From the NCBI RefSeq assembly GCF_043195125.1, contig NZ_JBAFWR010000007.1: DNA of 64,000 nucleotides; one strand, given 5' to 3'. Positions within the stretch are counted from its first letter, which is position 1. Every line of letters begins with the position of its first letter. Both the position numbers and the translations under genes were made by a program. Below are positions 10,011 to 19,621 of this stretch, piece after piece. The DNA comes from NCEH01 sp043195125. GTDB lineage: Bacteria > Pseudomonadota > Alphaproteobacteria > Rhizobiales > Xanthobacteraceae. A model generated the notes under the pieces. That model made no database searches, had not been told where the DNA came from, and saw only the letters and a list, made by a program, of their open reading frames with translations.

Positions 10011-12248
10011 ATGACGAATGCCAACCTGGACGCCGCCAACACCCGTTCCGTCGGCGGGGGGATTCCAGGGGCGAGTCCGCTGTTGAGTGTGGGCCTGTTC
10101 GCGCCGGCCATGGTGGTCCTGGCGCTCTGCTCGGCGCTGGCCACCTTCTTGATCTTGATGGGTTTGACGCCCGTCATCCCCAGCCACGAAGTGGTCATCG
10201 GACTGCTGACGGGAAACGCGCTCGCGGTCGCGATCCTCTCCACCATGGTGGGCCGGGAGGTGTGGCGCATCGTCCGCGCCCGGGCGCGGGGCCGTGCCGC
10301 CTCGCGGCTGCATGTGCGCATCGTCGCCCTGTTCGCGGTGGTCGCCGTCGTGCCCGCCATCCTGGTGGCCGGTGTGGCAAGCCTGACGCTGGATCGCGGG
10401 CTGGACCGCTGGTTTTCCGTGCGGACCCAGGAGATCGTCGCGAATGCGGTGCAGGTGGCGCAGACTTATGTGCGCGAGCATGCGCTCAACATCCGCGGCG
10501 ATATCCTCGCCATGAGTGCTGATCTCAACCGGCTGAAGCCGCTCTACGACAGCGATCTCCCGCGTTTCCGCCAGATTCTCACCGCCCAGGCGGCGCTGCG
10601 CAATCTGCCGGGCACGCTGATAATCGAGCACGATTTGAAAGTGGTCGAGCGGGCGCAGGTGATGACCGGGCGGGAATTCCTCGTTCCGGCGAATATCGCC
10701 ATCGGCGAGGCGACGGCCGAACAGCCGATCATTTATCTGCCGTCCGACGCCGATTTCGTCGGCGCCCTCATCAAGCTGAAGGATTATCCCGACCTCTATC
10801 TCTACGTGGCGCGGCCCATAGATCCGAGGGTGATCGGCTATCTGAAGACCACGCGGGAGACGCTGGCGGACTATCAGAGCCTGGAAGAGCGCCGCTTCGG
10901 CGTGCAGGTGGCGTTCGCGCTGATGTATGCGGTCATCACGTTGATCGTGCTGCTCTCGGCGGTGTGGCTCGGTATCAACGTGTCGAAATGGCTGGTGGCC
11001 CCGATCCGACGGCTGATGTCGGCGGCGGACCATGTGGCGGCCGGCAATCTCGATGTCCAGGTGCCGATTTATCGCTCCGAGGGCGATTTCGCGACGCTGG
11101 GCGAGACCTTCAACAAGATGACCGCCGAATTGCGCAACCAGCATGACGCGCTGCTGCGCGCGCGCGACCAGATCGACGTCCGCCGCCGGTTCACCGAGGC
11201 GGTGCTCTCCGGCGTCGGGGCAGGGGTGATCGGCCTCGATTCCGATGAACGAGTCACGATCCTCAACCGCTCGGCGGAAAAGCTGCTGGGCGTGAAGGAG
11301 GCCGAAGCGCTCGGCCATCACCTAGCAGAAGTGGTGCCGGAGACCGCCTCCCTGATCGGCGAGGCGGAGGCCGGGCGCGAGCGTGTGGTCCAGGGCAACA
11401 TCACGGTGCAGCGCGAGGGCCGCGAGCGGGTGTTCGCCGTGCGCGTGACCACCGAGCAATCCTCCGAGGCGGAGCATGGCTGGGTGGTGACGCTGGACGA
11501 CATCACGGCCCTGATTTCTGCGCAGCGCACCTCCGCCTGGGCCGACGTGGCGCGGCGCATCGCGCACGAAATCAAGAATCCGCTGACGCCGATCCAGCTT
11601 TCCGCGGAGCGGTTGAAGCGCAAATACGGCAAGCACATCACACAGGACCGCGACGTGTTCGACCAGTGCACCGACACCATCATCCGCCAAGTGGGCGACA
11701 TCGGCAGGATGGTGGATGAATTCTCCTCCTTCGCCCGCATGCCCAAGCCGGTGGTGGACAGCCAGGATCTCGCCGAGACCCTGCGGCAAACGCTCTTTTT
11801 AATGAAGGTCGGCCATCCCGAGGTCACGTTCGAGGCCGACATCCCTCCCTCCCTTCCGGCGCGGTTCGACCGCCGCCTCATTTCCCAGGCGCTGACCAAC
11901 ATCCTCAAGAATGCCGCCGAGGCCATCGAGGCCGTTCCGGCGGAACAACGTGGCAAGGGACTGATCCGCGTGAAGGCGGACCAGTCCGGCGAAGATCTGG
12001 TGGTTGATGTGATCGACAACGGAACCGGCCTGCCCCAGGAGAAGCGCAACCGCCTCCTGGAGCCGTATGTGACGACGCGTGAAAAAGGCACGGGCCTCGG
12101 CCTCGCCATCGTCGGCAAGATCATGGAAGAGCACGGCGGCGGCATCGAGCTCTACGACTCGCCCGAGGGACGCGGCGCCTGGATCCGGCTGCGCATGCGC
12201 GCCGACGGACCGATCCTCGCGCCGGCCGACCAGAAGAAGGGGGCGTGA
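10011..12248 (+). CDS. ntrY: Nitrogen regulation membrane sensor kinase NtrY
   Basis: Inner-membrane histidine kinase, 745 residues from ATG 10011; a TTG at 9933 would add 26 mostly basic residues. Membrane helices occur near residues 24-50, 60-77, 100-120 and 305-325, with an extracytoplasmic domain before the last. HAMP (about 325-380) and PAS (about 395-495) precede the kinase core. RIAHEIKNPLTPIQLSAERL has His519; the N-box is NILKNAAEAIE, and DNGTGLP and GTGLGLAI bind ATP. It pairs with NtrX, 3 bases downstream, in extracellular nitrogen or redox sensing. Confidence 0.95.
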   Translation: MTNANLDAANTRSVGGGIPGASPLLSVGLFAPAMVVLALCSALATFLILMGLTPVIPSHEVVIGLLTGNALAVAILSTMVGREVWRIVRARARGRAASRLHVRIVALFAVVAVVPAILVAGVASLTLDRGLDRWFSVRTQEIVANAVQVAQTYVREHALNIRGDILAMSADLNRLKPLYDSDLPRFRQILTAQAALRNLPGTLIIEHDLKVVERAQVMTGREFLVPANIAIGEATAEQPIIYLPSDADFVGALIKLKDYPDLYLYVARPIDPRVIGYLKTTRETLADYQSLEERRFGVQVAFALMYAVITLIVLLSAVWLGINVSKWLVAPIRRLMSAADHVAAGNLDVQVPIYRSEGDFATLGETFNKMTAELRNQHDALLRARDQIDVRRRFTEAVLSGVGAGVIGLDSDERVTILNRSAEKLLGVKEAEALGHHLAEVVPETASLIGEAEAGRERVVQGNITVQREGRERVFAVRVTTEQSSEAEHGWVVTLDDITALISAQRTSAWADVARRIAHEIKNPLTPIQLSAERLKRKYGKHITQDRDVFDQCTDTIIRQVGDIGRMVDEFSSFARMPKPVVDSQDLAETLRQTLFLMKVGHPEVTFEADIPPSLPARFDRRLISQALTNILKNAAEAIEAVPAEQRGKGLIRVKADQSGEDLVVDVIDNGTGLPQEKRNRLLEPYVTTREKGTGLGLAIVGKIMEEHGGGIELYDSPEGRGAWIRLRMRADGPILAPADQKKGA

Positions 12249-12251
12249 CCC

Positions 12252-13616
12252 ATGGCCCATGACATTCTGATCGTCGACGACGAAGCCGACATTTGCGGCC
12301 TGGTGGCCGGCATCCTGGAGGACGAGGGCTATTCCGCGCGCACCGCGCGGGACGCCGACAGCGCCCTCGCCGCCATCGCGACCCGCCGGCCGAACCTGAT
12401 CTTCCTGGACATCTGGCTGCAGGGCAGCCGCATGGACGGGCTGGAGCTGCTCGACACCATCAAGCTCCAGCACCCCGACGTGCCGGTGGTGATGATTTCC
12501 GGCCACGGCAATATCGAGACCGCCGTCGCCGCCATCAAGCGCGGCGCCTACGACTTCATCGAGAAGCCGTTCAATGCGGATCGCCTGATCGTCATCACCG
12601 AGCGCGCGCTGGAAACGCTGCGGCTGCGGCGCGAGGTGCGCGAACTCAAGCAGATGACGCAGCCCCAGACCCTGGTGGGCCGCTCCAGCGCCATCCAGCA
12701 GCTGAAGGCAACCATCGAGCGGGTGGGCCCGACCAACAGCCGCATCCTCATCATCGGTCCGTCGGGCTCGGGCAAGGAACTGACGGCGCGCATGGTTCAT
12801 GCGGTATCGAGCCGCAACCAAGGACCGTTCATCGTCATTAACGCCGCCGCGATCACGCCGGAGCGGCTCGAATACGAATTGTTCGGTGTCGAGGAAGGTG
12901 AGGGCCGCGAGGCCCGGCGCGGCGCGCTGGAAGAGGCCCACGGCGGCACGCTGTTCCTGGACGAAATCGCCGACATGCCGCGCGAAACCCAGAACCGGGT
13001 GCTGCGCGTGCTGGTGGAGCAGACGTTCACCCGCATCGGCGGCACGGACAAGGTGAGCGTGGATGTGCGCATCATCTCCTCCACCGGCCGCAATCTGGAG
13101 GAGGAGATCGCACAGGGGCGGTTCCGTGAGGACCTCTACCACCGCCTCAGCGTGGTGCCGATCCGCGTGCCTCCCCTGGCCGAGCGGCGCGAGGACATTC
13201 CGGACTTGGTGGATTTCTTCATCGACCTGATCTCCCAGACCACCGGCCTGCCGAGCCGCAAGATCGCCGACGATGCCATGGCGGTGCTGCAATCCCACGA
13301 CTGGCCGGGCAATGTGCGACAGCTGCGCAACAATGTGGAACGCGTGCTGATCCTCGCCGGCGGAGACCCCGACGCCATCGTCACCGCCTCCATGCTGCCG
13401 CCGGATGTGGGCGCGCTGGTGCCTAACCTGCCCAACGGGAATGGCGGAGAGCATCTGATGGGCCTACCGCTGCGCGAGGCGCGCGAGGTATTTGAGCGCG
13501 AATATCTCGCCGCGCAGATCAACCGCTTCGGCGGAAATATCTCCCGAACGGCGGAATTCGTGGGAATGGAGCGCTCCGCTCTTCATCGAAAGCTCAAGGC
13601 TCTCGGCGTAGGGTAG
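12252..13616 (+). CDS. ntrX: Response regulator NtrX
   Basis: NtrC-family regulator (454 residues) paired with NtrY. The receiver domain has Asp53 (LIFLDIWLQGS) and the Lys of EKPFNAD. The AAA+ domain has Walker A GPSGSGKE and Walker B TLFLDEIADM, but where NtrC carries GSFTGA this protein reads FGVEEGEGREARRGA, so the sigma-54-contact loop is missing. A FIS-like helix-turn-helix (ISRTAEFVGMERSALHRKL) ends it. Loss of the loop is known in alphaproteobacterial NtrX and implies control that does not use sigma-54. It forms a two-gene unit with ntrY. Confidence 0.95.
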   Translation: MAHDILIVDDEADICGLVAGILEDEGYSARTARDADSALAAIATRRPNLIFLDIWLQGSRMDGLELLDTIKLQHPDVPVVMISGHGNIETAVAAIKRGAYDFIEKPFNADRLIVITERALETLRLRREVRELKQMTQPQTLVGRSSAIQQLKATIERVGPTNSRILIIGPSGSGKELTARMVHAVSSRNQGPFIVINAAAITPERLEYELFGVEEGEGREARRGALEEAHGGTLFLDEIADMPRETQNRVLRVLVEQTFTRIGGTDKVSVDVRIISSTGRNLEEEIAQGRFREDLYHRLSVVPIRVPPLAERREDIPDLVDFFIDLISQTTGLPSRKIADDAMAVLQSHDWPGNVRQLRNNVERVLILAGGDPDAIVTASMLPPDVGALVPNLPNGNGGEHLMGLPLREAREVFEREYLAAQINRFGGNISRTAEFVGMERSALHRKLKALGVG

Positions 13617-13674
13617 GCATAGGCGCTGCGGCGTCGAGGGGATAAGCTGAGGCAGGGGTCAGGGGGAATCGCGC

Positions 13675-15051
13675 ATGAAGGTCGTGATCTGCGGGGCGGG
13701 GCAGGTGGGGCTCGGCATTGCCGAGCGCCTCGCGAGCGAGCAGAACGACGTCTCCATCGTCGATGCCAGCGCGCGCCGCATCCAGATCGCGACCGAGCAA
13801 CTGGACGTGCGCGGCGTGGTGGGCCACGGCTCGCACCCCGATGTGCTCGCCAAGGCCGGCATCGAGCAGGCCGACATGCTGATCGCCGTGACCTTGCATG
13901 ACGAGGTGAACATGGTGGCGTGCCAGGTGGCGCACTCCCTGTTCAACGTGCCGACCAAGGTCGCCCGCATCCGCGCCCAGACCTATCTGATGCCCGAATG
14001 GCGCGACATGCTCTCGCGCGACCACCTGCCCATCGATGTGGTGATCTCGCCCGAGATCGAGGTGGGCGAGATGGTGCTGCGGCGCCTGTCGCTGCCCGGG
14101 TCCATCGATACCGTCACCTTCGCCGATGGCGCGGTGGTGGTGGCCGGCGTCTATTGCTCCGAGGAATGCCCGATCCTCGATACCCCGCTGCGGGAGCTGA
14201 CACAGCTGTTTCCGGACCTGCGCGCCACCATCGTGGCGGTGAACCGGGGCGGCAAGCCGATCGTGCTCACCTCGCGCGACACGATCCAGGCGGGCGACAT
14301 CGCCTATTTCGTCGCCAAGTCCGATCAGGTGCGGCGCACGCTCTCCATCTTCGGCCATGACGAGGTGCCGGGGCAGCGTATCGTCATCGCAGGCGGCGGC
14401 AATATCGGCCTTTATGTCGCCGACCAGCTGGAGAAGCGCAATCCGATCGCCAAGATCAAGATCATCGAGAATGCGCCGGAGCGCGCACAGGTGATCGCGG
14501 AAACCCTGTCGCGCTCGGTGGTGCTGAACGGGGATGCGCTCTCGCGCGAGATCCTCGACGAGGCGGGGGTCGGGGACGCCGACACCATGATCGCGCTCAC
14601 CAATGACGACCGCATCAACATCGTCGCCTGCCTCCTCGCCAAGCAGATCGGCGCGCGGCGCATTCTCGCGCTGCTGAACGAGCCGGGCTACACGACGTTC
14701 GCGCGCGGCCTCGGCATCGATGCGCACGTCAATCCGCGCCAGATCACCGTCTCCAAGGTGCTCCAGCACGTGCGGCGTGGGCGTATCCGCGGCGTACATT
14801 CGTTGCTCGACGGCGCGGGCGAGATGATCGAGGCGGAAGCGCTGGAGACCTCGCCTCTGGTGGGCCGGCCGCTGCGTGACATCGATCTGCTGAAGGGCCT
14901 GCGGGTGGGCGCGCTGGTGCGCAACGGCGAGGTGCTGCTGCCCACCGGCGATACGGTGGTGCGCGCGCAGGACCGGGTGATCCTGTTTGCCCTGGCGGAG
15001 CGTATCAAGCGCGTGGAACAGCTGTTCCGCGTGAGCCTCGAATTCTTTTAA
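13675..15051 (+). CDS. trkA: Trk potassium uptake regulatory subunit TrkA
   Basis: Cytoplasmic NAD(H)-binding gating subunit of the Trk potassium channel, 458 residues. It has the tandem RCK arrangement: a first Rossmann fold starting VVICGAGQVGLGIAE at residue 3, a TrkA-C domain near 140-220, a second Rossmann fold IVIAGGGNIGLYVAD near 235, and a final TrkA-C domain. The trkH gene starts 12 bases after its stop. In alphaproteobacteria trkA commonly follows ntrX, as here. Confidence 0.95.
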   Translation: MKVVICGAGQVGLGIAERLASEQNDVSIVDASARRIQIATEQLDVRGVVGHGSHPDVLAKAGIEQADMLIAVTLHDEVNMVACQVAHSLFNVPTKVARIRAQTYLMPEWRDMLSRDHLPIDVVISPEIEVGEMVLRRLSLPGSIDTVTFADGAVVVAGVYCSEECPILDTPLRELTQLFPDLRATIVAVNRGGKPIVLTSRDTIQAGDIAYFVAKSDQVRRTLSIFGHDEVPGQRIVIAGGGNIGLYVADQLEKRNPIAKIKIIENAPERAQVIAETLSRSVVLNGDALSREILDEAGVGDADTMIALTNDDRINIVACLLAKQIGARRILALLNEPGYTTFARGLGIDAHVNPRQITVSKVLQHVRRGRIRGVHSLLDGAGEMIEAEALETSPLVGRPLRDIDLLKGLRVGALVRNGEVLLPTGDTVVRAQDRVILFALAERIKRVEQLFRVSLEFF

Positions 15052-15063
15052 AGCATCGCCTCC

Positions 15064-16482
15064 ATGCCCTCCATCCTCCGGCTTCTCGCGCTGGCGCTCC
15101 TGTGGGTGGGGGGCGCGGCGCTGCTGCCCGCGCTGGTCTCGGCGCGCAATGGGGAAGGGCAGGCGCCCATCTTCCTCGCAACCGCGCTCGCCTGCGTCTT
15201 CTTTGCCGGCGCCATGCGCCTGTCCTGCGCCGGGGTGAAGGTGCGGATGCGCCGGCTCCATGCGTTCGCCGCCCTCGCCGCGCTCTGGCTGCTGGTGCCC
15301 GTCATGGCGGCGCCGGCGGTGGCGGTGGCGAGCGGGCTCGATCTGTGGCGCGCCTGGTTCGAGGCGCTCTCCGCCTTCACCACCACTGGCTTCACGGCGG
15401 TGCATGACGCTCCGCGCAGCCTGTATGTGTGGTTCGCTTTGCTGCAATGGAGCGGCGGCCTGCTGACCATCGTCTCCGGCGTGGCGGTGCTGGCGCCGGC
15501 GGGGCTGGCGGGCCTGCCCCATCGCGCGCAGGCGGGCGTGGACGGGCTGGAGATCGTCGATACCGCCGGCGTGGTGCGCGATGTCGCGCCGATTTATGCG
15601 GCGGCGACGCTCCTGGCGCTGATCGCGCTGCTGGCGAGCGGCAATTCCCTCTATGTCTCCCTGTGCCTTGCCTCTGCGGCGACCTCTTCCGGGGCCCATG
15701 TGCCACCCCAGGCGGTGGAGGCGCTGCGCACCGGGGTCGCGACCCCGCTGGTGATGATCCCGTTCATCCTGTGGTCGGCCACCAGCGTGCGCTGGCACCG
15801 GGCGCTGGTGACGCGCCGCATTCATGCCGCGCCCGAGCAATCGGAAAGCCTGCTGCTGCTTGGCTATTGGCTGGTGGCGGGCATCGTGCTCGGCGCCATC
15901 ATCTTCCGCGACCCCTCGGATATCTCGGTGCGCGCCTCGCTGGAAATGGGGATGTTCAGCGCGGCCTCTTTGATCGCGACGAGCGGTCTGGTCAGCGGCG
16001 CGGAGGTCTATGGCATCGTCCCGCCCGCGCTGGTGCTCGGCATGGCGCTGGTGGGCGGCGGGGCGCTTTCGGTCACCGGCGGCATCAAGCTGCTGCGGCT
16101 GCGCGCCATGCTGCTGCGCGCGCAGGGCGATCTGATGCGGCTCATCTCGCCCCATCTGGTGCAGCCGGCGCGCACCGGTGAAGGGGGCGTCGGCTCGGCC
16201 ATGCGCGGGGTCTGGGTGGGCCTCGTGTCGGTGCTCGCGACCCTCGCCCTGACGATCATCCTCATGAGCATTTCCATGCCCAGCCTCCAGGCGGGGGTGA
16301 CGGCGGCGGTGGCGGCGCTGACCAATGCCGGCCCGATCTATGACGCGGCCGATCCGGATTGGCCCGCCGTTTCCGCTTTGCCCCCGCTGTCCGTGCTCGG
16401 CGCCGCCTTCGCCATGATCGCCGGCCGGCTGGAGACGGTGGGCGCGTTCGTGCTCATTCACCTTGCCTTCTGGCGCAGTTGA
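15064..16482 (+). CDS. trkH: TrkH family potassium uptake membrane subunit
   Basis: Inner-membrane potassium-translocating subunit, 472 residues with about ten hydrophobic helices. The pore-loop signatures are visible in order: FTTTGFT near residue 108, SAATSSGAH near 205, LIATSGLV near 307 and LTNAGP near 420, each holding a selectivity-filter glycine. It is slightly shorter than E. coli TrkH (483). It depends on TrkA, encoded immediately upstream. Confidence is high for family, lower for transport details such as ion coupling. Confidence 0.92.
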   Translation: MPSILRLLALALLWVGGAALLPALVSARNGEGQAPIFLATALACVFFAGAMRLSCAGVKVRMRRLHAFAALAALWLLVPVMAAPAVAVASGLDLWRAWFEALSAFTTTGFTAVHDAPRSLYVWFALLQWSGGLLTIVSGVAVLAPAGLAGLPHRAQAGVDGLEIVDTAGVVRDVAPIYAAATLLALIALLASGNSLYVSLCLASAATSSGAHVPPQAVEALRTGVATPLVMIPFILWSATSVRWHRALVTRRIHAAPEQSESLLLLGYWLVAGIVLGAIIFRDPSDISVRASLEMGMFSAASLIATSGLVSGAEVYGIVPPALVLGMALVGGGALSVTGGIKLLRLRAMLLRAQGDLMRLISPHLVQPARTGEGGVGSAMRGVWVGLVSVLATLALTIILMSISMPSLQAGVTAAVAALTNAGPIYDAADPDWPAVSALPPLSVLGAAFAMIAGRLETVGAFVLIHLAFWRS

Positions 16483-16497
16483 GGTTCGAATTCCGTC

Positions 16498-17358
16498 ATG
16501 TCCCGCATTGCCTATGTGAATGGCCGCTATCTGCCCCACCGCGACGCCTTCGTGCATGTGGAGGATCGCGGCTATCAGTTCGCCGACGGTGTGTATGAAG
16601 TCTGCGAAGTGCGCGGGGGCAAATTGATCGACGAACGCCGGCATCTCGACCGGCTCGACCGCTCGCTGAAGGAATTGCGCATTGCCGCCCCCATGTCGCG
16701 CGGCGCGCTTTCCACCGTGCTGCGCGAGACCGTGCGGCGCAATCTCGTGCGCGACGGGCTGGTCTATCTCCAGGTGACGCGCGGCGTCTCCCGGCGCGAC
16801 CATGGCTTTCCCGCCGCCAGCGTGCCGCCGAGCATCGTGGTGACCGCTCGCTCGGCCAATTTTGCCAAGAACGACGCGACCGCCGCCGCCGGGATGAAGG
16901 TGATCTCGCTGCCGGAGAGCCGCTGGGACCGGGTGGACATCAAGAGCGTCGGCCTTCTGCCCAATGTGCTGGCCAAGCAGGCGGCGCGCGAGGCGGGCGC
17001 CGGAGAGGCCTGGTTCGTGGACGCGCAGGGCTTCGTGACGGAGGGTGCTTCCACCAATGCCTGGATCCTGACGCAGGACGGCGTGCTCGTGACCCGTCCG
17101 GCGGAGCACGGCATCCTGCGCGGCATCACTCGCACCGTGCTCATGGATGTCGCGGCGGAAATGCAGCTCAAGGTTGAGGAGCGGGCGTTTACCCTGGACG
17201 AAGCAAAGGCCGCCAAGGAGGCATTCGTTTCCTCGGCCACCTCCCTCATCATGCCGGTGATTGCCATCGACGGAACCCCGGTCGGCACTGGTGCCGTGGG
17301 CCCTGTGGCCCGCAATCTGAGGAGCGAATTCCACAAATTCGCCGAGGCCTCCGCTTGA
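16498..17358 (+). CDS. dat: D-amino-acid transaminase (PLP class IV)
   Basis: A 286-residue fold-type IV aminotransferase. The opening YVNGRYLPHRDAFVHVEDRG and GVYEVCEVRGG fit D-amino-acid transaminase rather than branched-chain transaminase, which has a different N-terminus. Lys149 (DIKSVGLLPNVLAK) is the expected Schiff-base lysine, and Glu182 in TEGASTNAW contacts the PLP pyridine nitrogen. It interconverts D-amino acids such as D-Ala and D-Glu with 2-oxoacids, a supply route for peptidoglycan. It follows trkH by 15 bases and may be co-transcribed with it. Confidence 0.88.
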   Translation: MSRIAYVNGRYLPHRDAFVHVEDRGYQFADGVYEVCEVRGGKLIDERRHLDRLDRSLKELRIAAPMSRGALSTVLRETVRRNLVRDGLVYLQVTRGVSRRDHGFPAASVPPSIVVTARSANFAKNDATAAAGMKVISLPESRWDRVDIKSVGLLPNVLAKQAAREAGAGEAWFVDAQGFVTEGASTNAWILTQDGVLVTRPAEHGILRGITRTVLMDVAAEMQLKVEERAFTLDEAKAAKEAFVSSATSLIMPVIAIDGTPVGTGAVGPVARNLRSEFHKFAEASA

Positions 17359-17504
17359 TGCAGCACAATATCCTGATGCTGCGGGGCAAAAATTGCAGTT
17401 GCACCGATTTTTCGCTGTGCCATCCTAGGCTGCTAACTCCCGCCCTTCGATCGCTGCTTCGCGTCGGGTAGGGCGGGGCAACGCCGAAAGAAACGGATAC
17501 GAAA

Positions 17505-17762
17505 ATGGCGGCGGAACGGACACAAAATCTGCAGGACACATTCCTCAATCACGTCCGCAAGAACAAGACTCCCCTCACGATCTTCCTGGTGAATGGGGTA
17601 AAGTTGCAAGGTGTGGTGACGTGGTTCGACAATTTCTGCGTCTTGCTGCGGCGCGATGGCCACTCTCAGCTTGTCTACAAGCACGCGATTTCGACCATCA
17701 TGCCCGGTCATCCCGTGCAATTGTTTGACCCGACCGACGAGGTCGCGGCGGAGAAGGCGTAA
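17505..17762 (+). CDS. hfq: RNA chaperone Hfq
   Basis: An 85-residue Sm-like RNA chaperone pairing small RNAs with mRNAs. Sm1 includes LTIFLVNGVKLQGVVTWFDN and Sm2 is YKHAISTIMP, with the KH needed for RNA binding. The acidic C-terminus is short, as in alphaproteobacteria. In Azorhizobium this gene (nrfA) is required for nifA expression, giving a link to the ntr cluster upstream. The 146-base upstream gap has a 7-bp GC inverted repeat (17439-17445 with 17471-17477) that would lie in the 5' leader. hflX follows 6 bases later, the classic pairing. Confidence 0.98.
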   Translation: MAAERTQNLQDTFLNHVRKNKTPLTIFLVNGVKLQGVVTWFDNFCVLLRRDGHSQLVYKHAISTIMPGHPVQLFDPTDEVAAEKA

Positions 17763-17768
17763 CGATAC

Positions 17769-19157
17769 GTGGAGCATAAGGACGAACGGAGCGCGCCGAA
17801 GGTCGGGGCAAGAAGCGTCGAACGCCAGGCCCCGCCCACACGGTGCGCAGTGATCACGCCGTTTTCATCAAATCGGGCCCGTTGGACGCAGAAGGGCGCG
17901 GCGCACGAGCGCCGTTCTCCCGAAGCGCGGCTCGACGAGGCGGTGGGCCTCGCCATGGCCATCGATCTGGAGGTGGTCTATCGCGGCCTCGTGCCCTTGG
18001 CCGAGGTGAAGCCCGCCACCTATCTCGGCTCCGGTAAGGTGGAAGAGATCGCTGGAATCGTCCAGGCGGAAGAGATCGGCCTCGTGTTCTTCGATGCCGC
18101 GCTCTCCCCCGTGCAGCAGCGCAATCTGGAAAAGGCGTGGTCCACCAAGGTGGTGGACCGCACCGCCCTGATCCTGGAGATCTTCGGCAGCCGCGCCCGC
18201 ACGAAGGAAGGCACGCTTCAGGTGGAACTCGCCCACCTGAACTACCAGCGCTCGCGCCTCGTGCGGTCCTGGACCCATCTGGAGCGCCAGCGCGGCGGCT
18301 TCGGCTTCCTGGGTGGTCCCGGTGAAACCCAGATCGAGGCCGACCGCCGGCAGATCGGCGAACGCATCATCCGCATCGAGCGCGACCTTGAGCAGGTGAA
18401 GCGCACCCGCGCGCTGCACCGCACAAGCCGCAAGCGCGTGCCCTATCCCGTGGTTGCATTGGTTGGCTATACCAATGCGGGTAAGTCCACATTGTTCAAC
18501 CGTCTTACCCGTTCCGAGGTGATGGCGCAGGACCTGCTGTTCGCAACCCTTGATCCGACCTTGCGCGCAGTGGACCTGCCCCATGGCACGCGGATCATCC
18601 TGTCTGACACCGTGGGCTTCATCTCGGATCTGCCGACCCAATTGGTGGCGGCGTTCCGCGCCACGCTGGAAGAGGTGATCGAGGCCGACGTCATCCTGCA
18701 CGTGCGGGACGTCTCCCACCCCGACAGCCAGGCCCAGGCGGACGACGTGAAGGACGTGCTCACGGATCTCGGCATTGATATCGAGGCCAGCGGGCGCGTG
18801 CTGGAAGTGTGGAACAAGATCGACCTGCTTTCGCAGGAAGCCCGCGAGGCGATGGAGAACACCGCCGTGCGGACCGACCTCGCGGAGCGGCCGATCCTGG
18901 TTTCCGCCCTCACCGGCGCCGGCACGTCCGATCTGCTGGATGTGGTGGAACGCCAGATCACCGCCGGCCGTGTGACACTGGACGTGACGGTGGCGGCCGA
19001 CGATGGCGAAGGCCAGGGCTGGCTCTATCGCCATGGCGAGGTGTTGGAGCGCCGCACCGACGCGGACGGCGTGATGCATTTCGCGTTGCGCATCCTGCCC
19101 GAGCGCGCGCCCCTGGTGACGCGCCGGTTCGGCGCGGAGCGCGTCCACCAGATGTGA
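17769..19157 (+). CDS. hflX: Ribosome-rescue GTPase HflX
   Basis: A 462-residue GTPase that binds the 50S subunit and splits stalled ribosomes. The start is GTG, 6 bases after hfq. The N-terminal HflX domain has the family signature GGFGFLGGPGETQIEADRR. The G domain carries G1 GYTNAGKST, the DTVGF switch II motif and NKID for guanine specificity. Length is normal. An hfq-hflX pair is found across proteobacteria, which supports both assignments. Confidence 0.96.
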   Translation: MEHKDERSAPKVGARSVERQAPPTRCAVITPFSSNRARWTQKGAAHERRSPEARLDEAVGLAMAIDLEVVYRGLVPLAEVKPATYLGSGKVEEIAGIVQAEEIGLVFFDAALSPVQQRNLEKAWSTKVVDRTALILEIFGSRARTKEGTLQVELAHLNYQRSRLVRSWTHLERQRGGFGFLGGPGETQIEADRRQIGERIIRIERDLEQVKRTRALHRTSRKRVPYPVVALVGYTNAGKSTLFNRLTRSEVMAQDLLFATLDPTLRAVDLPHGTRIILSDTVGFISDLPTQLVAAFRATLEEVIEADVILHVRDVSHPDSQAQADDVKDVLTDLGIDIEASGRVLEVWNKIDLLSQEAREAMENTAVRTDLAERPILVSALTGAGTSDLLDVVERQITAGRVTLDVTVAADDGEGQGWLYRHGEVLERRTDADGVMHFALRILPERAPLVTRRFGAERVHQM

Positions 19158-19216
19158 ATGGAGGCGCGCGGCGGCGGCCAAGCCGGAAGCGGCCGCGCGC
19201 GGGCGAAGCCACCGGG

Positions 19217-19585
19217 ATGAGCAGAGACGACGTGCCGGACGAAGCCGAGGTCTTGAAGGTGCGCCTGCGCCAGGACCTTCGCGACGCAATGGTCGCCCGA
19301 GAGCCGGTTCGCGTGCGCGTGCTGCGCCTGCTCGTGAGTGCACTCGACAATGCCCAGGCCGTGCCGGTCGCTTCGGAGCATAAAAGCTATGTGGTGCGCG
19401 CGTTCGGGGACCCTTCGGTGGAAGTGCCCCGGCTGTCGCTGACTCCCGATGCGGTCAGGCGCCTTCTTGCATCCGAAATCGCCGCGCGGGATGCGGCGGC
19501 TGCGGAGCTAGCGGGCGTTGGCCGGTTGGAGCAGGCGGACGTGCTTCATCAAGAGGCGCGGATTATCGGCGCCTATCTCGGGTAG
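19217..19585 (+). CDS. GatB/YqeY-domain protein, short form
   Basis: A 122-residue protein from ATG 19217. The N-terminal part (LRQDLRDAMVAREPVRVRVLRLLVSALDNAQ) matches the opening helices of YqeY, a protein resembling the tRNA-binding tail of GatB. Later comes the YqeY-like run REVxxR-type helix (ASEIAARDAAAAELAGVGR) ending in IIGAYLG, which corresponds to the middle of the roughly 148-residue family. The C-terminal helical subdomain is therefore missing, and the stop is natural in frame. Function is unknown. It lies 59 bases after hflX and converges on mazG. Confidence 0.7.
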   Translation: MSRDDVPDEAEVLKVRLRQDLRDAMVAREPVRVRVLRLLVSALDNAQAVPVASEHKSYVVRAFGDPSVEVPRLSLTPDAVRRLLASEIAARDAAAAELAGVGRLEQADVLHQEARIIGAYLG

Positions 19586-19621
19586 AATGCGGGCGGGATA
19601 CCGCTAGCTCCCGCACCGCGC

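Noticed and set aside
13594..17334. A very long (1246-codon) minus-strand open frame opposite trkA, trkH and dat
   Set aside because: It is a composition shadow: His/Arg/Gly-rich low-complexity translation, no domains, and it lies antisense to three well-supported genes.
18809..19216. Upstream part of the long open frame that contains the YqeY-like gene
   Set aside because: It overlaps hflX out of frame and has shadow composition; the family start is at 19217.
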